From: Zanthoxylum bungeanum
Taxonomy: Eukaryota > Streptophyta > Magnoliopsida > Sapindales > Rutaceae
Direction: 5' to 3'
NCBI GenBank assembly: GCA_019454045.1
Contig: SKCR01034774.1
Span: 62,001-126,000, forward strand
DNA length: 64,000 nt
Of this stretch, positions 1 to 9,955 are shown piece after piece (positions within the stretch are counted from its first letter, which is position 1; each line of letters opens with the position of its first letter). The notes beneath the pieces are model-generated. The model saw only the letters and a list, made by a program, of their open reading frames with translations. It searched no databases and had not been told where the DNA came from. A program made the position numbers and the translations under genes.

Positions 1-570
1 TCAGTCACCGAGCTCTCAAAAGCCGGATTCCGCTTCTCCCCCACCAACGGGAACATCTCAGCCATTGATTTCGACGTCAAGACTGTCACATTTAATCTTC
101 CCACAGTTAGTTTAGACGTATACACAGAAGTGATTTTGAGAAACTTAGTTGCATATGAGGCATCAAATGCATCAGGACCGTTGGTTTTTACGCGTTACAC
201 AGAATTGATGAATGGGATCATTGATACTGAAGATGATGTGAGGCTGCTTAGAGAAAAGGGTGTGATTTTGAACAGATTAAAGAGTGATAAAGAGGCAGCA
301 AATCTTTGGAATGGGATGAGTAAGTCCATTAGATTGACAAAAGTTCCGTTTTTAGATAAAGTGATTGAAGATGTTAACAATTATTATGAGGGTCGATGGT
401 GTGTTAAAGTTGGGAAATTTATGAAGCGTTATGTGTTTGGTTCTTGGCAATTTCTAACGTTGCTGGCTGCCGTTTTGCTCTTGTTTTTGATGACATTACA
501 AGCGTTTTGTGCTTTTTACGGCTTCAGTCGCTCGTTTCATGTAATGAGTACTACTCAAAGACTATCTTGA
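1..570 (+). CDS. DUF247 (UPF0481) protein, 3' end of gene
   Basis: The frame is open from base 1 to the TGA at 568-570 (189 codons), so the start lies upstream of the window. The protein reads like the C-terminal third of plant DUF247 proteins: an early SKAGFRFSP segment, a YEASNASGP segment, DVRLLREKGVI, and near the end one strongly hydrophobic stretch at about residues 146-174 (WQFLTLLAAVLLLFLM) that fits the single C-terminal membrane helix of the family. Family members are plant-specific and mostly uncharacterised; some sit at self-incompatibility or defence loci, but nothing here indicates which role applies. No intron or lesion is visible in this part. It is the only host gene I can support. 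The internal GTG at 130 is not a start, because homologous sequence continues upstream. Confidence 0.88.
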   Translation, partial: SVTELSKAGFRFSPTNGNISAIDFDVKTVTFNLPTVSLDVYTEVILRNLVAYEASNASGPLVFTRYTELMNGIIDTEDDVRLLREKGVILNRLKSDKEAANLWNGMSKSIRLTKVPFLDKVIEDVNNYYEGRWCVKVGKFMKRYVFGSWQFLTLLAAVLLLFLMTLQAFCAFYGFSRSFHVMSTTQRLS

Positions 571-1198
571 GAATGTTGTTGTTGACCATTGTTAGGGTTT
601 TCAAGAGATCCATTTCTCTAAAAAATATTGTTATTACCAAATTACATGAGAAAAAATGAATAAAAATGCAATTTATACAAACTCTTTTAAGAAATGATTT
701 CTCTAAATACAATTTGATGTCATAAACATCTAGTCAAATGAAATAGTTAGAATTCAACAAAAGAGGATATTTTTCTAATTCCAAATAGAATCGAAACCTA
801 TTTTAGAAAAAAATTAATTCTTAAATTTCAAAATTGAAACTTACCTTTTATAAATTTTGGTTCCAATTCGGTTCCAATACATGATTTTTAGGAAAGTATG
901 ATAACACAGCTATTAAGAGCATCATCCAATGCTCTAACAGCAGCAACTACCAACAACAGTTTTATATATAAATTCTGATCTTTTCATATTTTGACAACGG
1001 TTACAAGTTTAAATTCATAATTTTATTTCATCATCTCTCACATATATAGCTCCAAAGGATATTGTAATTCAGTAAAATGGTCTTTCACAATAATTAAAAT
1101 TAAAATTTATAATTTCATATCATATATTGCGAGGATACAGAAGACATGTTTTAAGATGTTTTTCATTGAGAAAATACCCTATGGTGATTTTTTTATCC
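571..1198. other. AT-rich sequence downstream of the DUF247 gene
   Basis: No coding, repeat or element signal is seen. It should contain the 3' UTR and polyadenylation site of the DUF247 gene, but no single site stands out. Confidence 0.5.
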
Positions 1199-2260
1199 TG
1201 AGGAAGACTCAAATGCTAAGGAGGGGCATAATTGGTAGTTTACTTAGCCAAAAATAGATAACAGGGGCCTAAGGGCTCGGATAGACAAACATAATTCGAC
1301 AAAAGGAATAGAACCCATTATAAGGAGGGGTTCATGCAAGGAGTGAGTGCTGATGACGAAACAAGTTAGGATAACAACCCGACCTAAAGAAGAAGTACTG
1401 AATTTAGGTTTGTTTGAGTATTTGTGAAAATCGACCCAGATGGTCTATGGTTAGCAACCTGACCTGGTTGAAGAGGTTAGAGTGAGTTTTGATCAGTATC
1501 ATCCACCTCGGTATGCTGACTCGAGGAGCGAGATGGGACACAGACCAATTTACGCTAGAGTCAAGTGACGTATGCCCTAAAGTGAGAAGATACCCTTCTA
1601 GAAGACTATGATGGCTATGGGAAAGCAGTGGGTCACCGTGAAAGTAGCCCCTGCCAGCCATTATAGGGCAGTGCAATGTTAGAGAAGTGGCTGAGCAGAG
1701 CCGCCATAGGCCAGTGCAGTGACATGGCAAATGACTGAATTGATTAGCCGAATTATGAGTAGTTGAGGAGAGTTGTTACTGTAATGATGATAATATGACA
1801 TGAGTTGATGTCATGAGTGGTAGTGGATTTGGCAGCCTATATAAAGGGGTTGAATTCTTAGGTTTATGTGTGAGCAAATTTTACATCTCAACACTTAGAG
1901 AGAAGACAAGAGCAAAAAATCTAGTGATAAAAAGAGAAAGCAGGTCAGCACCCGACCACTTGAGAGAATTGTAACGGGCTAGTGTAAGACCTAAGGAGTT
2001 GTAAACTCTTTGTAAGTTCATTTTCTCACTTGTAGCTCGGGTCGGACTTGACCCCGAGGAAGAAATAAAATACACCTAATTTCTATGTGGACGTAGGTTG
2101 GAGCCACTCTCCGCCGAACCACGTAAACTCTATGTTTTCTTATATGCTTGCTAAATTTCCTTTTGGTTCAGTGCTAATCAAACAAATTCACTACTGATGG
2201 AGGTTTATTTTAGGAGTTAATTTATCATTTTTCCCTTTAAATGAGAAATAAATGTCAACA
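1199..2260 (+). mobile_element. LTR of a degenerate Ty3/gypsy element
   Basis: The segment has the anatomy of a plus-strand LTR. A TATA-like cctatataaagg lies near 1837-1848, followed by a purine-rich transcribed part and an AATAAA-like stretch near 2063. It ends in CA at 2260, directly before a primer-binding-site-like sequence. The 5' boundary (TG at 1199) is a guess, because no second copy exists in the window to fix it. The 108-codon antisense frame inside it does not resemble a protein I know. Confidence 0.55.
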
Positions 2261-2280
2261 GTCGGCGCTGTCTATGAGGA
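2261..2280 (+). promoter_or_regulatory. Primer-binding-site-like sequence
   Basis: gtcggcgctgtctatgagga resembles the TGGCGCCGTCTGTGGGAA-type primer sites that follow LTRs of plant gypsy elements, with several mismatches. It directly follows the CA that ends the LTR. Confidence 0.5.
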
Positions 2281-2995
2281 AAACACAAGAAGCAGGAAAC
2301 ACACTAAGACGATGACAGGAGATGAAAACCATAGAGCTTTGGAGATTTCAATGGCGGAATGGATAGACAAGATGAAAGAGAATTTGCAATTGGAAATGGA
2401 GAAAGCACTAAAAGAAAGAGAGATAACTGATGCCTTCATGAAAACCATGACAGAGAATTGAGAAGTTGGAAAGGAAAACATGAGAACGCGCACAAGCGGG
2501 GCCCAGTAGAAGAACATAAGAGATTGTTAGTGGGAAGAGGACAGCCGATGTAGAAGGGGATCGAGAATCCAGGAGAAAGAACACTCACAAGGTGATGTCA
2601 GTGGTTGTGGCTAGTGTTGCACCATTAGAGGAGTCTTGGGAGGAAGATGATGATAGACAAACCCTATATTCGCCAAGTAACAACCTTTTTTATTTGGGAA
2701 AATTATTTATGGTGGTATCCAAAACGGGGGCGTAAAACTCATAGTGGTAGGAGATACCATGCCCGGAGAAGCGTGTATTAGGAAGCCCACGGTTGAGGGC
2801 AGTAGAGCACCGAGAGCCTCTTGAGGAATTGATTTTAGAAGGAGATGAAGAAGTTGGAGAAGAGCACGCGAGGAGGTGCTCGGGATGACCAAAATATAGA
2901 GACAATATCTCTTTTTACTAAGGATGTGCTGGAGGTGGAGTTTCCGATGAAGTTTTCATTCCAGCTCTCTGGAATGAAAGCTGATACTTAAAGGG
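2281..2995 (+). pseudogene. Gypsy gag remnant, 5' part only
   Basis: From the ATG near 2312 a frame of about 50 codons encodes a charged, probably helical peptide (ALEISMAEWIDKMKEN and on) and stops at 2458-2460. Further on, near 2920-2985, a stretch reads LEVEFPMKFSFQLSGM, weakly like the segment that opens the gag domain of Tat-type elements. Nothing recognisable as gag core, protease or polymerase follows, so the element is cut off near 2995. The LTR-PBS-gag order supports the call; the peptide alone would not. Confidence 0.4.
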
Positions 2996-3039
2996 AAAAA
3001 AATTCAGAACTGTCCATACATGCAGTGCACTATTCAAGC

Positions 3040-3400
3040 GCACTATAGCATGACATGCATAAAAATTTTCTATACAGTCAAATGGCACTCATCATCAGAA
3101 ATGAAATGTAATACCGAGTCTTTTCACACAAATACATACGTTATCAGAAATTGAAGTACATAACAAGATCCATACTGTCAACTTCATTCATAATCAGAAA
3201 CAAAAATCATAATGCGAATTCCTTACAGACAAACGTACATATTATAAAAAAGGAAGAACATATTACAAATTCTTTACAGGCAATCACATCTATTACCATA
3301 AATAGAATTTATACTACAGACTCCATATAGTCAACTCCTACATCATCAGAAGTCACAATACACGATAATCATCTTTTTAAGACATAATTATTCAAAAATG
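3040..3400. repeat. Degenerate tandem repeat, period about 50 bp
   Basis: The anchor atcagaa recurs at 3094, 3143 and 3193, with decayed versions at about 3243, 3294 and 3355. Between anchors each unit has a tacagtcaactac-like block (for example tatacagtca at 3071 and catatagtca at 3325). Spacing is 49-51 bp for most units. Individual units differ strongly, so the array is old. Confidence 0.55.
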
Positions 3401-4355
3401 GATATTTCTAAAATCAAAAGCTTTTAAAATCCAAAATCACCAAAACTATTCCGGCATCCATTGTCAGAGTTACGTGCAAGAATCGAACAATGTCCGAATA
3501 AGACCATGTCCACAGAGGGTAGTGGGCCGTCATTTTTTGATGGTCAGAATCCTATATCAGAATCAAGCGCCACGAAGGGTTAAAACTAAAGCCATCATAT
3601 GGCTTCGTGACAGAAATATTTTATCAAGTGTCTCGACAGAAACATAGTTCAAAACATAAAACAAACGCTGAAACGGAAACTTATCATATCATATCAAATC
3701 CCAAAACAGAGTTATCGGAAATCCATTTTCTTCTAAAATCACATTACAACGTAATAGAATTATCGATAAAACATAAAACAAAAAACAATAGTATCATAGA
3801 AAAGAAGTACCGACTTACATATTTTTCATATGACAGAATTCGAAAACTAACGCCAGGACTTAAGAAAAAGTCAACAGGAACTGACATCAGAAAACTTCAA
3901 CGGAAATTAGAATCAAAAGAATGTCAGAAATTGAGGACACGTAGATAAAATCGTATATCATCATTTGAAAATATATCACATAATCTGAAATGATATTTTA
4001 AAAACAGGTATCGTCAAAAACCATACAGGACGTCCATGATGGGGTTATTTTCTGCGGAAGCATAGTTCGGGTGAAATCATAAATTTAAAATTTTTAAACT
4101 TATCGAATAAATTATTCGATATCTTATATCTATAATTTATTTGTATTTCACCTAAACATATTATTCGATATCAAATAATGACATAATTAATAATGAAAAC
4201 ACTATGAAATTTTTAGGAATACGTTTTTCCGGAAAATAGCATAAAATGCGTTTTCGAATGAACCAACCAACTGAGACAACAATAGTGACAGTATTGGATT
4301 AAGACATATTCCAGGTGTATACTTATCAATGTGCACTAATAAGCTTCGTATGTAC

Positions 4356-4468
4356 ACCCTCACAATAATGACGGTATTGGGTAACTGCGTTAACTCATCA
4401 CGCTACATCTAATGTTTTACCGGAGCTACCTAAGTTCCGAGAACTTATACCCTCACAATAATGACGAT
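4356..4468. repeat. Pair of ~20-bp direct repeats
   Basis: accctcacaataatgacg occurs at 4356-4373 and again at 4449-4466, each followed by a similar TTGG-containing stretch. A third, weaker relative (caatagtgacagtattgg) lies near 4279. Function unknown. Confidence 0.5.
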
Positions 4469-4750
4469 CTTGGATATAAGTAGTAAGAACTCATTCATCT
4501 CCGTATTGACAAGACAGACCATCCAATAATGTTACAACATTACTAATACTTTTACTTAAATAAAGTAATCACCTAATCACGAGAGATTTATGACAATCAA
4601 GTCATTAATTAAATTAGGTCAAAATTTTAATTTAAAACATGCAATACATATCCAATATTACTTATGCATAATTAAATTAAAATTACTATGACATATATTC
4701 AAATATATGTCTAACATGCAACATGTGTTGTATGGTTAAGCCTTACTACT

Positions 4751-4852
4751 GATACCATTATGTTGGGACAGTTATGGAACCCATAGGGTCGGATCGGTGC
4801 CCTGTATAGCAGAAATGGGTCTAACCCATAGATATTGACCGGTGCTTTCACA
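4751..4852 (-). mobile_element. Possible LTR end and primer site of a minus-strand copia relic
   Basis: Read on the minus strand, the segment ends in cccaaca followed by taatggtatcag, which matches the first bases of the methionine-tRNA primer site (TGGTATCAGAGC) used by many copia elements. About 92 bp of possible LTR remain before the E1 LTR starts at 4853. With so little sequence this could be chance. Confidence 0.3.
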
Positions 4853-6555
4853 TGCGTATAACACAAGCGCACGTATCGTTCAAGTAGTATAAAAAGTATC
4901 GATCCCACGAGGACTTAAAACCTAAGCTATTAATTTTTATGAGGCCAAATGATTACTAGTATCTAACAGATTGATTGATTGATTGATTGGGTGATGACTT
5001 TAAATTTAAAAACAAGTGAATAAAATTGCGCAAAATTAGGTTGAGGAAAATTCAAATTTATAAAACTATCCAGGGTTGTGATTTCTTCCAATATCATTTT
5101 AAAGATGAAGTGGTTATTTAATGTTTGTGTAATGTATCGATTTACTAACCTGGAACATGAAATTATGCAAAAGCCTCTGTCGATGGTCAGATGCAAATAC
5201 CCAGTATAACCCAATTGAACCATATGTCTATGTCAACCAAATTACCTGGATTCATTAATTTTAAGTTCCAATTATGGCTACCCCCGCCCGACAGGTATAT
5301 GTCTATCCTGTAAGGAAATCTATTAAAGGGTTATCTATCCTCAAGGAAGATCGTGGGCTATTAAGTCTAAGGCTAAAACCTAAAATTCCTTTGTCAAGTT
5401 TATTTTAGATTTACCAGATCAATCTTATTAATGGCCAGTTAACAAGACGCATTAAACTTAAGACTTAATAAGTAGACCTTTAAATTACCCAAACTATAAA
5501 ATAACCCCTTATAAACCGGTGATATTAAAATTCATCACAACCCCAGATAACTAATTTAGCTACGACACATATCTAAGACTAGTAAAAACTTAAAAATAAA
5601 AGACATAAAGTAAAATGCTGAAAAGTAAATGCGGTAAAGTAAATACTGAAAAGTAAAATTACAATAAAATAAAATGCTAGGGTTAAAGGATCTACTTTTA
5701 CCACTACTATTTTAGATATCTCCCTTAATATAATATATTAACTTGTGATAACATTACCAACCACCCATATAGGTGGTAATCTGATTAAGTCAAATTAAGT
5801 CCGACCTGCCATAAAGACGGTATCAATATTTATCTATAAACCAGCCATATAAGTTGTAAATTACCAACCGACCAACCAGGCTGTATCCATGCTTAGTCAG
5901 ATTAAAACCAGTTTATAATTGATTACCAACCGACCAATATATCGGTATTCTTGTTAAGTCAAATTTTAAATAGTGAATATATTATAATTAAGGGAGATTA
6001 ATCTAAATAGCAGTAATAAAAGTTTTACCTTTCACCCTAGTAGGAGGGAAGTTACCTCCTCATGTTGAATAGTAAAAACTGAAAAAGTAAAGATAGTAAA
6101 TTATTATTACAGAACGTAAATAAAAATTAATTACAAAACTGAAATTAAAAGAAAACTAGATACAAACTCCTTATTTATTCAGAGGATTACAGAGAGGAAG
6201 GTACATCTAAAACTGAAATCTCGAGCTGAATTTATAGGCCTCGGTGGGCTGTTCGCGTCGCGACGCGATAACATTTCAGCGTCGCGATGTGACACATGTC
6301 ATGCTCTGGTTGGTCCGCCGAGATTCTTATCCGATGACGTGGTGATGTGGATGATTAACTCAATAATTGAACTGACGTGGCAGTGACGTGGCAATGATAT
6401 GGCGACACGTGGCGATAGTGATTGTCAGCACCGTTGGATTATGACATGTGGCATGCTGTGATTGGTTGATGATGACGTGGCACTGACTTGGCAATGTTGA
6501 CTCGGTCTTCTGCTGACGTGGTGATGACATGGAGTGACATGTGGCAACACGTGGC
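4853..6555 (-). repeat. E1 3' LTR, distal part
   Basis: In element orientation the LTR ends at 4853 with ...ttatacgca. Just before that end it has AGTCCTCGTGGGATCGATAC, a phrase common near the end of Athila/Tat LTRs. Joined to 51430-51841 the LTR is about 2.1 kb. The part at 5690-6000 holds several imperfect copies of a block with accaaccgacca and ttaagtcaaatt. The last five bases (GTGGC, 6551-6555) are one copy of the E2 target duplication. Confidence 0.7.
6337..6554. promoter_or_regulatory. Cluster of ACGTGG (ABRE/G-box-like) boxes in the E1 LTR
   Basis: ACGTGG occurs at 6337, 6375, 6386, 6407, 6475, 6516 and 6549, seven times in 218 bp. Several read TGACGTGGCA and two read ACACGTGGC, the textbook core of abscisic-acid response elements bound by bZIP factors. 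Two more copies lie on the other side of the E2 insertion (in gacacgtggcacg near 51489 and gcgacgtggcc near 51604). The cluster lies in an LTR, where promoters sit, but activity is inferred only. Confidence 0.55.
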
Positions 6556-8435
6556 TGTAGGACACAGAATTCGGTGACGCTATTCCAGGCTCCCGGCCCG
6601 GTAGGGAGTACGGAGTAGCCCGCGGGGGACTAAACCAGAGAAATAAAATGGAGTCGCCACCCAGTGTGAACTGGGAAATGATTTAAGGCCGCACTCACCC
6701 ATCGCAAGGGAAGACCTCAAACCGTTGGGTTCGGAATGGTCCCTTACTTATGCCACTTGTAATGAACGGATTTGTGCAATAATCTAACCAAGTCTACGCA
6801 ACATACATACGCAAGGATAACCTATATCTAAGTTTGCATACGACCTATATCTAAGTTTGCATATAACCTATATCTAAGTTTGCATGCATAAAAGTAAGTC
6901 GAAGTAACGGCAATCACACAATCTCATGGACACATTAAATTGATGAATACAGAAACATAAATAAACAATCTATTGTCTAAACATAAACATTGAAGAGATA
7001 TAATTAAACTCCTAGTGTGAAAGAAACAACTAAATCATGCATAAAAATAACATACTAAACAACTAAATCATGCATAAAAATAACATACTAAACAACTAAA
7101 TCATGCATAAAGATAACATGTTATTTCTAATAAATAACAAATAAACACAAGATTAGATGAAACGAAATATGTGCGTTTCTCAAGCGGTATGTGGAATTGT
7201 ATCACAAGTTCAGACCGCACTACCGTCCATTTGGATTCGGCTACAGAATTTACGTATGGGTTTCCATCTGATATACCACGAGAGATAGCACAAAATCAAT
7301 CATCCCATTGCCACAACATACATAAATCAATAATACGCATGCGAAGAAATACTAATAAATAATTAAAAAGATGAACGAGAATAAATAAAAGGGTGCCCTC
7401 AGGTCTTACCTTTTAAGTCGCCTCTTGGAAGTGCGTTACACGGCCGTCGGAAGGGTTAATGCTCTGCAACTCCTCCGGTTCACTAGTTTTCTGTTTTCCT
7501 TCAACGCTTCGCTGTTTTGGGCTGCTGTTTCCTCTGTTTTGGGCTGCTATTTTTGCTGTTATTTTTGGTGGTTTTAGGGGCAATTTCTGGACAGTATTTT
7601 CGGTGGTCACTGGGATAGTTTCTGGGTAGTATTTTCGGTAGTTACTGGGCAGTTTTTAGGCTATGACTTTCGGTGGTTGCAGGTCTGCTGGATGGGGATG
7701 ATTTGCGGTGAAAGAAAGTAGTTTTCTGGGGTTAAATGTTTCGGTGAAAGAATGTGAGTTTTATGGTGACTGATCACGGAAATTGGAGGGTGTTTTAGGC
7801 TATTGGTTTCGGCAATGGAGAGGGTTGGTTTCTGGGTGTGTTTGTATGTGAATGAGGGCTAATGGAGGCTGTTTCTTGTTGCTATTTAGCGTGAATGCTC
7901 TAGGGAGGGTTAAGGGTTTGGTTTTCGTCTCTTTTTATAGGAGAAGGTTGAGGTTATCCTTGTACGGGAAGGGAAATTATTATGCAATTATGGGGGGTAT
8001 CTCTAATTAGTGTGTCATAAGGAAAAATCTATTCACTTTAGGAAGGTAATTTGTGGGATTTGATTTGATTTTAGGCATGTGATTTAATTTAATTAGGAAT
8101 GTGATTTAAAAGATTTGATTTGATTTCTTTAATTAGGGAAGGTGATTTTATTTGATTTCAACATGTGTTTAATGTGTTAATTATTATTTTGGATGGGTTT
8201 GAATGGGCTTGGGCGTGTATTAGAAGGCTTGTGGGCGTGTGGTTTGTTCTTTTTGGTGGGCTTGGTGTGTGGTTTGGTGGTGTGTGGGCTTAGGTGTGTG
8301 GCTTAGTGTAGGTTGAAGGGGTTTTGGGCCAAGGATAAATTTCAAAATAGAGGTCTAACAAGCGAACCCGAAGCTAAGCAAACGAATTAAGTCCAACAAG
8401 GTATTGATTTCTGACTTTACCCTTTCGACGTCCGT
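6556..8435 (-). repeat. E2 3' LTR (outer ~80 bp missing)
   Basis: It is nearly identical to 49512-51350 along almost its whole length, including the agtcgccacccagtgtgaac stretch and three copies of cctatatctaagtttgcat near 6820-6880. Near 8435 the match stops. The remaining ~75 bp of the right LTR, down to CCTACA, are absent here, and the sequence passes into a 29-bp tandem repeat. The 64-codon frame at 7171-7362 also exists in the other LTR, is not a known protein, and is ignored. Confidence 0.85.
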
Positions 8436-8459
8436 TTCCCGCGATGTCCGTTTTCTGAA

Positions 8460-8616
8460 CCGTTACTGTGAGGTGGTCCATTCCCGAACCGTTACTGTGA
8501 GGTGGTCCATTCCCGAACCGTTACTTTGAGGTGGTCCATTCCTGAACCATTACTGTAAGGTGGTCCATTCCCGAACCGTTACTGTATGAGATGGTCCATT
8601 CCCGAACCATTACTTG
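8460..8616. repeat. 29-bp minisatellite, five units
   Basis: Units of the form ccgttactgtgaggtggtcc plus attcccgaa repeat head to tail: four of 29 bp and one of 31 bp, then a partial unit. Copies differ at one to four positions. The array lies in E2 just inside its 3' LTR. Confidence 0.85.
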
Positions 8617-9508
8617 TATCATATGTAGTAGGCTGGTCGCCCCCAGACTCAGCTTATCTCTTTGTTCTTCATGGCTTGCACTCGGCTAAAGTAGATCATT
8701 TGATGTGGCGTTCCGCACTGTCATACCATATTACTCTCTTTTAGGAGATAGTCCCAGTAGTTATACATATTTTCGTCCTCATAGGATGCCTAATGTCGAA
8801 ACCAGGGAACCTTCAAAATACTTGATACAACTCGAATCCGACCATTTGAATAAATGATTTGAAATAGACTCCAAGCGTGTGTGTGCCAAGGTTCTTTCAC
8901 AGCTTAATCCTTAAGCAAGCCAACTTGATGATTTTGTCTCGAAGAATGGGATCAATGGGTCTAACCAACCTGAATGTCTTGGTCATGCTCTGTGATTACT
9001 TCCTTGTACTCAATGTGTTATGGCTTTCCTCTTCTTTTCTTTTGTCTCTTCATCATTTTTCATTTTTTTTTCACACACCTACCCTTTAAGGTAGCATTTC
9101 TCCTCATGGTGGTCCTAATACTCGCCTATGGGTAGCTTCACGCTTATCGGTTATAGGTGGTTTATTTTTCCTCTTCATAGAATTTTCCTTCGTTTCCAGC
9201 CATATCACATATCGTAACAGAAGTAAACCAGGATGGACATCTAAGCAAACGGTCATTCACTGATCCGTCATATCTTCAACTAGTCATCTCGCCGACTACT
9301 CCGGCTTCTACTGATAAGATCCTGTAATTACGTGCCCGCGAGTCTAGCCAAGATCAACCACTCAAAATGCCGGATGAGAGCACATCTCGCACTTATCATT
9401 TCCAATGTCTCTCCATGCAGCAAATAATTTCATCACCGGACATATGTCTGACCATCAAGGAATTTTTTTTTCACTCGACTGGAATTCTTCCTTTCAACCG
9501 CTGATAAT
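8617..9508. other. E2 3' untranslated region, no gene seen
   Basis: The sequence lies between the integrase end and the 3' LTR of E2. It is mixed in composition, with short T-rich runs near 9050-9080. No frame resembles a protein. Confidence 0.5.
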
Positions 9509-9764
9509 GTGGGCCTCAACCCTCGGATCCATTCCCGAAACTGACACTGATGTGGGCCTCAACCCTGGGATTCATTTTCGACTAATACTGATGTGGGCCT
9601 CAACCCTGGGAACCATTCCCAAAACTGATACTGATATGGGCCTCAACCCTGGGATCCATTCCCAAAACTGATACTGATATGGGCCTCAACCCTGGGATCC
9701 ATTCCTGAAACTGATATTGATATGGGCCTCAACCCTGGGATCCATTCCTGAAACTGATACTGAT
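9509..9764. repeat. 43-bp minisatellite, six units
   Basis: Six units begin gtgggcctcaaccctgggat (or atgggcc...) and end actgatactgat. Five are 43 bp and one is 41 bp, 256 bp in total. Reading frames across it on both strands are repeat translations, not genes. It lies 190 bp downstream of the E2 integrase stop in element orientation. Confidence 0.9.
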
Positions 9765-9955
9765 GTGTTGCCGATTCTGGTTGGCTTACATTTGCAGCTT
9801 TCTCCTTCTTTTTGAAACCTGTAAATACAAAACAGAACAAACACAAAAAAAATACAAGTACGTTACGTGTATGCATGCATGCATGAATGAATTTCCTATT
9901 CCATTGGGTTAGGTCTTCCACCAGTCCTCCTGGTGATTGCTCGGTCTTCTCTCCC

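Larger units (their letters stand above)
2996..4760. other. Unassigned AT-rich DNA
   Basis: Apart from the two repeats listed separately, I see no gene here. A 113-codon frame at 3607-3948 is lysine-rich, low in complexity and resembles no family I know. A short inverted segment (ccacgaagg near 3571 against cttcgtgac near 3603) was noted without interpretation. Confidence 0.4.

Noticed and set aside
1404..1730. 108-codon antisense frame as a gene
   Set aside because: It lies inside an LTR-like segment, has low-complexity Ser/His/Leu content and resembles no family.
3607..3948. 113-codon frame as a small gene
   Set aside because: Lys/Ile/Thr-rich translation of AT-rich DNA, no homology recognised and no promoter context.
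4751..4852. Treating 4761 as the end of the E1 LTR
   Set aside because: The Athila/Tat-type LTR ending fits better at 4853. The bases at 4751-4760 look like a methionine-tRNA primer site, not expected next to an Athila 3' LTR.
7171..7362. 64-codon frame, also present at 50128-50319
   Set aside because: Present in both only because both are LTRs of E2. No known protein similarity.
8460..9764. Regular repeats of 29 and 43 bp resembling a CRISPR array
   Set aside because: Units are head to tail without unique spacers, and the context is a plant retrotransposon.
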